Part shown: piece by piece, positions 1-9,000 of the stretch
Position numbering within the stretch: position 1 is the stretch's first letter
Layout: each line of letters opens with the position of its first letter
Source of the DNA: Candidatus Omnitrophota bacterium
GTDB lineage: Bacteria; Omnitrophota; Gorgyraeia; 2-01-FULL-45-10
Direction: 5' to 3'
DNA length: 12,334 bases
NCBI GenBank assembly: GCA_030691985.1
Contig: JAUYDB010000169.1
Location: 1-12,334 of the forward strand
Made by a program: the position numbers and the translations under genes
Notes under the pieces: model-generated
What the model was told of the DNA's origin: nothing
The model's input: the letters and a program-made list of their open reading frames with translations, nothing else
The model's database searches: none

Positions 1-19
1 CTCTCCCCAGAGGGGAGAG
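1..19 (+). repeat. Small perfect hairpin at the window start
   Basis: CTCTCCCC-AGA-GGGGAGAG, 8-base arms with a 3-base loop. This CTCCCC/GGGGAG type is a common bacterial palindromic repeat. It is translated in the giant frame and may be the end of a longer element outside the window. Confidence 0.6.
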
Positions 20-3000
20 GGGATTTTAGTAACTGGATAGTCCTCATAGCTGAGCCGTTACTCGACATCTCATATATTCAAGCCATACCATACGGATACT
101 CCATCGGAATACCTCTCGCCATAGCCTCCAACTGGCTCACCCACCGCACGTATAACATCCTCGCCGTGAAATACGGATTTGGGATGCTGGCTGACATGAC
201 GCAAGGCGGTGTTGAAGGATCTAACGCACTACCTGAAGATATCATCGAAATACCCCACATACAATATGGACAAAAACCTGAGCGCAGGTATCAACGGGCT
301 GAAGAGCACGCCGCGATTGAGCTGCAGAAAGATATAGCGATCCTGCTTTCAGGCCTCAAGCTTTTAAATACAGCGTTCAGAAATGCCAGCGCGGACGATG
401 AGATGCAGGCCTTAAGAGAACAGGAACACGCCCTGCACCTCCACCTCGCGAATTTATACAGACAGATACCTGTGGAAATTAAGGAAGGCAGGCCTTACGA
501 ATTTTACAGCAGGACTTTAAAAGATTTAAAGGCCCGTCAGATACGGATATACAGGGAGATTGAAGAAGCCGACACAGCCGGCGATAAAAAGGCGCTTCAG
601 CGCCTCAATCTGGAAGCGATACGCCTTAACAGGTTATTGGCGAAGGCCCAGATCAAGGTTAGCGGCATGATCCTTCTTGGGCGGTCGCGGCTTCCTCAGA
701 ATGCCCTTATAAGAAACGCGGCTATCTGGACGCTTCAGGGCGCGCTCAACAGCGCAAAGGCGCTGGAGGAGGAGCTTCATTATAGGGTAGAGCGCCTGCG
801 CGGTAAGGAACGAGTACAAAAATTAGAGACAACCGACTGGCTCGGCCGCCTTGTCAGGACATTCAGGCTGGGAGGTTTTGATATTGAGGTTATAAAACCA
901 GCATCGGATAAGGAGGAACCCCGGATTTCGATACGCCAGCAGCGATGGATAAACGCTCATACAACGCTGGATCAGATACTGCAGCATGCCAGGAGAGGAG
1001 AGATCCCCCGCGCAAACGTGAAGATGGATATGCTCATAGGCCTTTATAGCGAAGAGAAGATTGCCGTAATGGAGCGCTATGCCGATATATTATCCGATCT
1101 TAATGAATTAAAAAAATTGATAGCAGGCCTGCCGAACGCACAGCCGCCGCCGCAAAATGTAATGCAGGATATCTCGGCAAGGATAAAGGGCCTCATTCAG
1201 CGAATAACTCATCCCAAGCAGGCGGTGTGGCAGGATATACGGTATGGGAACCTCGCCAAATCATTCCGCAGCCAGATACGTACTGTGGCGCGATATGAGC
1301 CGGAATACATACTCATACTTCGCAATAAAGCGGATCTGGAATATTTTGCCGGAAAGCTAAAGACAGCATCTGAACAAGGCCGCCTCTCCAAGCGGAACAG
1401 AAGGCTTATCCTCGGAGGTTTGGCGAGGATCACGGAATGGACCGAGCGCGGTTTTGTATATCCAAAACAATTCGCCGCCGTCGATCTTATGCCCGCGGAA
1501 CAGTTTATCAACAGCGACAATTTCAGAGACGCGCAAACGGCCCTTCGCAGCGCGGTAAAACGGTTAGAAAAAAGATTGTCCGACATAGATAATATAACGT
1601 CTCACGTCAAGAACCGCGCAGCCGCGATCTTCTCCGAATTCAGGGATGCCGACATTGCGGAAAGGATCGATGCGCTGGCCGCAACTCTTGCGGGAAGAGA
1701 TTACGACAATGTCCTTGATCAGATACAGGAGACAAGGGAACTATATTTCGGCAAGGCGCTTGTGGAACCGGGGTATATGCGAGCCGAACGTATTTTTAGG
1801 CTTATCGAAAGCGCGGTGCGCGCGCTTCGACGAACAAAAAGCGAGCCTTCGAGAAAAGCCGCTGAAACAGAGGTTAAGAGTAAACTTAGTCTCATCAAAG
1901 ATGATCTGGCGCATAAGCGTTCTTTCAGAGTGGCGGTGACGTTCGAAGACGGCAAAGGAGAATATAAATACATAAATCCAGGGACTACGGCAAAGGGTTT
2001 GCTAAAAATGCTGGGTAAGGAACCCGCCAGGACTTTAATAACAGTTGTAAGGGGATTGAACAGGATGGCGGGGGACAGGCTGAGCGATGGCGCAGTCGTG
2101 AAGCTTACGTCCAGGGCAGGCACCGCGTCTCTCATATTTCTTGGCGGGAAAGCGGGCATCCGCTACTCGCCTTTCTTCCACGCGCCAACGATAGAAGAAC
2201 TTGCTAAGGTCGGCATACCATACGGTGTGTTTGCTGTGCTCAATCGTTTCAACGACACGATGCCGGCGCTCAATGTCGGCATATTTGCCGGGTTACTCGC
2301 CGTATTCGGCATCGCGTTCGTCGTGGCGCATCTGTATAACGAGCGAGCGCCGCCAGCCGGCCAAGAGACTATCGAAAGACCCTTTTTCGTCATTGCGAGC
2401 GAAGCGAAGCAATCTATCTTTAGATTGCTTCATCCCGCCTTCGGCGGGATTCGCAATGACCGGATCCTCCTCGCGCCCACGCTCGCCGCCGCAGCAGGCG
2501 CCTCTCTCGCGCTTGCCTTCATCGACAACGCTCCTCTCGGCATACTACTGAGCATGGCAGCGCATCTAGTGATTAATATTCTGGATAGTTTTATTAGGGG
2601 AAATTATTTCAATATCTCTAAAATCTTACTGCGGAACTTCAAAGAGATATCGAAATTAGCGAGGATATTAAGCCCAAGAAGTCCGGATACTGCGCTTTGG
2701 GGCGGAAGGTCAAGATTGGAAGGCCACGGCGTAACCCTTTGGAAGCCTATCCTCGGAATAATCTATAAGGGCAAGGCCCTTAAAGGATATGGCTTTTTTG
2801 TAAATCTCTTCGCGGACAGAGCTATGAGCGACAAGGTAGCCGGTGAGCGGCGTCGTAGTGGCCCGGTCGAGCCTGTCGATCTTAATCAAAAGCCACTCTT
2901 TCGTAAATCGTTTTTTGATATTTTTAATCTTCTCGGAGTTTCTTTTTATCGTCTTCATAGCTATATTTCTACTATAATTTCATCGAGAAGTCAAGGAATT

Positions 3001-6000
3001 TCAATATCCGCGTCCCCTGAAACAGCATCTCTAACTTTCGTCTTCAAGAAGATCGGTCTGGACCGTCCTTACACGCCATTTATCTATGCGCCCACGCTGG
3101 AGGAGCTCGTGAGGATCGGCATACCATACGGCGTGCTTGCTGTGCTCAATCGTTTCAACGACACGATGCCGGCGCTCAATGTCGGCATATTCGCCGGGTT
3201 ACTCGCCGTATTCGGCATCGCGTTCACGCTTCTGCATCTCTTTAACGAGCGAGCGCCACCTGCTGGACCACAGACCATAGACCAAAGACTGCAGACCGTA
3301 CACCGAAAACCGATAACCGATAACCGAAAACCGAATACCTTCGACACCCTCCTCACGCCAGCGCTCGCTGCCGTATCGGGCACGGCGCTCTCGCTCGCCT
3401 TCATCCATAACGCGCCGCTCGGTATTCTCTTCAGCATACTCACTCATCTGGGTATTAACGTTACGGTTGCGATAGCTAACATGATGACGGGATCCACACG
3501 GCGCTACGCGGCGCTCAATCCTTTTGAGAAGGGCACAGCTCTCGAAGTCATGGCGATTGGCATATACGCGGCGTTTATTCCGGATGTGGTTATAAAAAGA
3601 GATAAAGACGGGTTGAGCCGGAGACAAAGATTAGAAGCGCAAAAGGCAAGACTCATGGCATTTTTTGACGAGCGCCACAGAGAAGGCAAATCCTGCCATC
3701 CAAGCGTGCTCAGGACCGAAGCCCCCTGGGCGTGCAAGTTAGGATATCTGCTGAAACACAAAGGGCTGATAGAATTTCCCGATCACCCTGTGCGCGTCTC
3801 AATCAGTGAGCTGCGTTTTAATTTATTTTCTTCACCGATAGAAGGTATAAGAAAGGGGTTGAAGGATGCGTGGAAGGGGGGCGAGCGGACGAATACAATT
3901 CTTGGCTGCGTGCAAGAGACACGAAAAAGAGGGGAGAAGAAACATCCGCTTAATGGGCTATATTTTCTGGCGCGATTGCGGCGGAATGGTGTCGGGGAAA
4001 AATTGAGAAGTGAATTGATAGAAGTTTTCGGTTTAAAAGACATTTTGGAATGCAGGCTTAATATGGTTTCGTCGCCTTTGTACGCGGTTAGAGAGAGGCT
4101 GGGACTTCAAAAAGGGGTTGATACCAGAACCGCGGAAGAGGTGACCGAAGTTATTCGGACGGAACGTCGACAGGCCAGGGGATGGTCAGCTCAGACAGTC
4201 GCGGCGCGCATCATCGAGGCATTGCGTGAACGCAGCCATTTATATACCCACGCAGTTTTAGGGGTTTTCGGTTTAGAATATTTCGTCATGGAAGAAAGGC
4301 ATATATATCAAGTTCTTAAGGAGGCAAGCCTTTACAGCGGGTATCGTCCTGTGGATGAATTTATTAAATGGGTATTGGGAAAAGAACTTTTAGAGAAACA
4401 TGGATGCGGCGCCGCGACCATCATTGCGGTATTAGAGTACATAAGCAAACAATGCCATGAAATTATAGTTGGCAAAAGGAACCTTGGTTTTACCGGATAT
4501 GAATTTCAATCTGTGGAAGGCATTGGACCCGGCAAAGCGCGAAAGATAGCCGGTATATTAAATCATAATCATAAATTACGGTTATTGCTAAGGCAGGCGG
4601 TTCATAACGTCAGGGACGGTTCCGCGGCCCAACCCGGGTCCGCCTTCGCGATCAAGATGAAATCCGGGGACGTTCCCCAAAGGGACACGCCTGAACCAGA
4701 GAAACCTATGGAGAAACACAGGGGCGTTCCCCAGGAAACAGGCGCACAGGACGCATCGAAGAGAATCTCACCAATAGATAAGGCGCGCGAAAAGTTCATA
4801 GCGCATAAAGCTGCGCGAGCCTTTGTTGAGGTTATAGAGAAGATCCGCGCCAGCGGCATAAGATGCATTCTCACATCGGGGGCCAGCGCCGCCATTTTAG
4901 CATTCGTTCTTAAGGAGGCCTGGGGCGAGAAGGACAATCCGCCCGCCCTTTATCATCTTAAATTGGAAGCTGACGGGGAGAAGTTTTACATCGCATACAG
5001 GAATTTCATCGGAAGGCAGGATGATAGGGTCAGGTTCGCGGAAGGTTTCTTTGAGCGCAGCGGCATACCCCTTGATGACATCCGGAAGGGCCCTATCATA
5101 TTCTTGGAAGATTTCGCCGCCGACGGATTTAAATGGGCGTACATTGATAGATTATTTAGCGATCTTAATATCGACGCACGGTTTGCCTTCGCGGCGACAT
5201 CGCCGGTCGAGATACAGATGGTGCCTAAATGGAAGATCAAGAAGGCCATTATCGGCACCGAGGATAAAGAGGTGGTGCGGTATCTTTCCGGACTTGCGGA
5301 CGCGTTAAATAAAGATCTATATGGCAGCGGCGGACTCCAAGATGCGCCATTTCATACATTGAAGGATATCGAATATATCAGGTCCAGGATGAGCGCGGAT
5401 ACAAGAGAACGCGTCGACTCTTTCCTGCTGGAGGTCAGGGGGATCGTTTATGCCAAAATGGGCAAGATAGGGCAAGACGCGGATAGAGGTCCCGGTATCG
5501 GCCTTATGATGATCGGCATGGTATGGCTGCCGGCGCTCTTGGGCTGGTATAAACAGGAGTCCGGGGACGTTCCCCAAAGGGACACACAATCCGAAGAGTC
5601 CGGGGACGCTCCCCAAAGGGACACACAATCCGTGTCAAAGAGAGACGCGCCTGTTGGTGGAATTGAAACTATGACTTGGCGCGGCAGGATCGCGATCATC
5701 TTATTTACCCTCTTTGTTCTTTTTGTCGCCTCAGGAGCAGATTCATCGGGATGGCGTAAAAGGACGCCGGCTAAGAAACCGGAAAAGCAAGAAGCTGTTT
5801 CTCCTCAAACGCAAAGTGCTGTAACAGCGCCGATGCCTAAACGCGAGTCACAGGTTCCGACTCCGATAAGCGGCCGAAAAGATCTCTTTGCCGATCTTAT
5901 GAAGGAGCGCCCGATCACCGTTACCAAGGATGAAATTTTTCCTGAAAGGCCGAGACCCGCGCCCATCCAGCCGAAAGAGGAGGCAAAGAGAATAGAGGCG

Positions 6001-9000
6001 CCTTCCTCTGAAATGATATCCCGGGAAGCCGCGGCCGATGTTGGCCAGACTCGAAAAGATTCCCCCGATCTCATACCCGAACTTGCCCGGAAGATAAGAG
6101 ACAAGGCCATCAATAAGGCCACGCGGATTGAAGCGATATATGAATTGGAAGGGATGATCCGGGCTTTTGGGATAGAGAAGGCGCTTCCGTCTTTGAAAGA
6201 AGCCGCGGCCGACATAACAGAGGATGATGATATCCGCGTCTCTGCAAGGCGGGCGCACGAAGCGATCGCCCATCCCATCTGGCACAGCCTGAAATGGTTC
6301 ACCACGGAATATAGCGCCTTCCATGTCGTTCTATACGTTGCCACCGGCATATGGCTTCTTCTGATAATAAGGGGCGCGATTTTTAATTTTAGGGACGGTT
6401 CCACGGCCCAGCCCCCCAGCCAACCATTTACATCTGCCGGGGCAGGCAGACCTGTCTCCGGCGCAAAGCCAGACCTGTCCCCGGCATCCGAAGAAAAAAC
6501 CGCACAGGCAGAAACACCGGCGGAAGCGCGACTTATAGTGGAAGAAGCGATCGCGAGCGGACAAAGACAAGCAGCGCAAACAGAACCGTTGCCATTAACT
6601 TCTTTACACGAGTTTACAGCGAAATCGGCGAACGCGGCGCCAGCGATTTTATCTATGGAAGCGCAGCCGATTCTTGGTGGCAATTACCAGCAAGCCTTGC
6701 AATTCTGCCGCGTCTTTTTTAAGAACTTCTTTAAGGACGGTGAATATTTCTTCCAGAGAGAGAAGGTGAGTGCGCAATACGATTATTCCGTAAGAGGTAT
6801 GCGGCGGGTAATGCAGGATGTTACTGAAGTCCAAATCTCGCGTAATCAGGATTCTTTTTTCTTTGCGCGCAAAATTAAAGATTTCTTCATCTTTCTGCGG
6901 GGAGTTAGACAGGTCTCTGACATCTTTAACATCAAAGCCCTCTGCGTTAAGCCGGGTAAGAAAAGATCGGGGGATGTCAGCATCGAGAATGAGTCGCAAG
7001 GCAGCCATTACGATTATGAAATTTCCAGAGGAACTTCTTCTTCTTTAGCAAGTAACGCGCCAAATAATAAACAGGCCCTGATATCTTCATCGTTCAAAGG
7101 AGGATACTCAGCCTTAACTTCCACGGGTGTTAGGCCTAAAGAAAGCGCCTCCAGTATTACATACACCGGTGTGCGCGTTCCTTTTATGCAGGGATTGCCG
7201 TGCTGGATATCAGAATTAGCCGTAATTCTCCTTAATAGCTCATTAACTTCCATTTTTGATCGTCCCCCTTTTAGAACAAAGGATACAGCAAAAGCAACAA
7301 AAAGTCAATTTTTAAATCTATCCAGATCTACTGAGAGCAGTAAAGATGTTATCGAAAGTGAAGCTAATCCTGTCCCCGTCGCAAAGCCGACCCTGTCCCC
7401 GTCGGCCGAGGCAAAACCCGCCAAGCCAGAAACACTGGCGGAACCGCGACCCACCCGTATCGAATACCGGGGCCCGCGCGGTGATTCCGGCGGGGCTTTG
7501 AATAAACTGATTTACGATGCGGCGCAGGCTTATAATGCGGGTAATTTCCGAAAGGCCAGGGACTTAGCGATAAGGGTGATCCATATCTTCCAACGCATAG
7601 ACTCTCTTAGCGACAGGCCTGAAGAACTACAGGAATATCTAAGCGATCTTGACAGCGAAGGTGGGGGAACAAGCGATCTGAGCGATGCTGAACGCCGTAA
7701 GGCAGTGGAGATATTCGACAAAGCGAAAACAGCGATCGCGGGCGGACAAAGGCAAGAAGCAAAAACAGAGTTACGTTTGGGTATGGATGTTATTCCCGAC
7801 GACCGATACGGCCGTTTTATCAAGCTTAATATATACGGTTTTATGGAGGAGCTATCCCAGACAAGGGCTTACAAAGAGGGAAGAATATCTGTTGATTATC
7901 CCGCGCAGTTTCATACCGACAAGAAGATGGAAGTAGAGAGTTTTATAAACGCGATCGCCGTGCCATTAAGATGGTTGTCAAAAACGCCGCTCTTTGGCCA
8001 GTTAACTTTTGCAGGCGTCGTATTTAATTCTGTAAATGGAGAGATCAGCGTCGCCGGCTATCGACCGGAGGCGCTTGCGCTGCGCTATTGGAAAGATGCA
8101 CCGGATGAAATACGCCTCCCTGTAGCGTCTATTCATCTTGCGACAGTCAAACCCGAAAAAGAGGCCGACAGGCCTATTATCCCCGATGACGAGATTAAGG
8201 CGCTCTTCTCAGATTACCAGACCTATCATTTCGGTGAGATTATGTTTGAAAAGACCGCGCTTGAAAGCGCGCTATCCGCCGCGGAAGCGGCTTTACGGAA
8301 CATCGCGCTCGCTCTGTGGTTAGGGTTTAAGAATTCCGCCGGCAGAATATATTCTTTATTAAGATGGCTTATCTTACCATGCAACCTCCCTTGCTTTAAT
8401 ATCATTACCGAATTCATCGCCCATCAGGTTCGTGATATAGACTTTGTTAAGGATAAGGATAGAGACGGTTCCGCGGCTCAACCCGGACCTGTTCCCGGCA
8501 CAGGCGGAATAGATTTGACCGGCAGCGCCGGCGTGGCGAGGCATACAAGAGACGACCGGGACGGACCAGAAATAAGTAATGTGTCCCCGGAATTATCGAA
8601 AGGACCTTCCCTTGAGGCGCCCGAAAGGACGGCGCCGAAAGAAGGCGATCGATATTCCGCCACAATCACATACTTTAGCCATGGCGAGGACTTCGGAAAA
8701 ACAATTGCAATTGAAGTCGGATCCGGTAGAAATCTTGGAGATGTCATTGCGTCTATTGGCGATAGCTTACCGGGCGTATCGTCTGAGGCCGTCAGAAATA
8801 ACGAAGTCTTTGTTATAGTTGACGGTGTCGAGTATGATTTGATGAGCGTTATCCATCCTGGCGACAGAGTTGTCATAACGCTTTTGAAAGGCTTTGGATT
8901 TGCGGACGGCCCGGCCGGCGACATGATCGAGACGGATGTGATGGCGCCGAAAGCGCCGTCGGCTGAAGCGGCACCGGAGGACGAGGTGACTCCAAAGGAA

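Larger units (their letters stand above)
5559..6415 (+). repeat. Module A: duplicated membrane/HEAT-like cassette
   Basis: In order: R1 linkers; SKRDAPV; a membrane helix (IAIILFTLFVLFVASGA, about 5689-5739); a Lys/Pro/Glu-rich linker to about 6060; two or three HEAT-like helix pairs (SPDLIPELARKIRDKAI to RRAHEAIA, about 6061-6270); a second membrane helix (FHVVLYVATGIWLLLIIRGA, about 6319-6378); and an R2 linker. Module B at 9467-10517 is a second copy of high identity with the same flanking repeats. The role is unknown; two membrane helices around a soluble helical repeat suggest an anchored loop domain. Confidence 0.8.

Noticed and set aside
166..168. GTG as the start of the giant gene
   Set aside because: It has no ribosome site, and the frame is open and protein-like from base 1, so the gene begins upstream of the window.
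4774..5550. Phosphoribosyltransferase assignment
   Set aside because: Strand and helix order is only loosely similar and the PRPP-binding acidic signature is not there, so it was left as unrecognised.
5805..6683. Long minus-strand open frame (292 codons)
   Set aside because: It is the antisense of module A and the left TPR-like copy. The product is Ser/Ala/Arg-rich shadow sequence with no family look, and a matching shadow appears under module B (9816-10316).
8226..8417. Possible fourth antisense small gene
   Set aside because: The 63-residue product has no recognisable pattern and no promoter or ribosome site like those of the two toxin-antitoxin loci.
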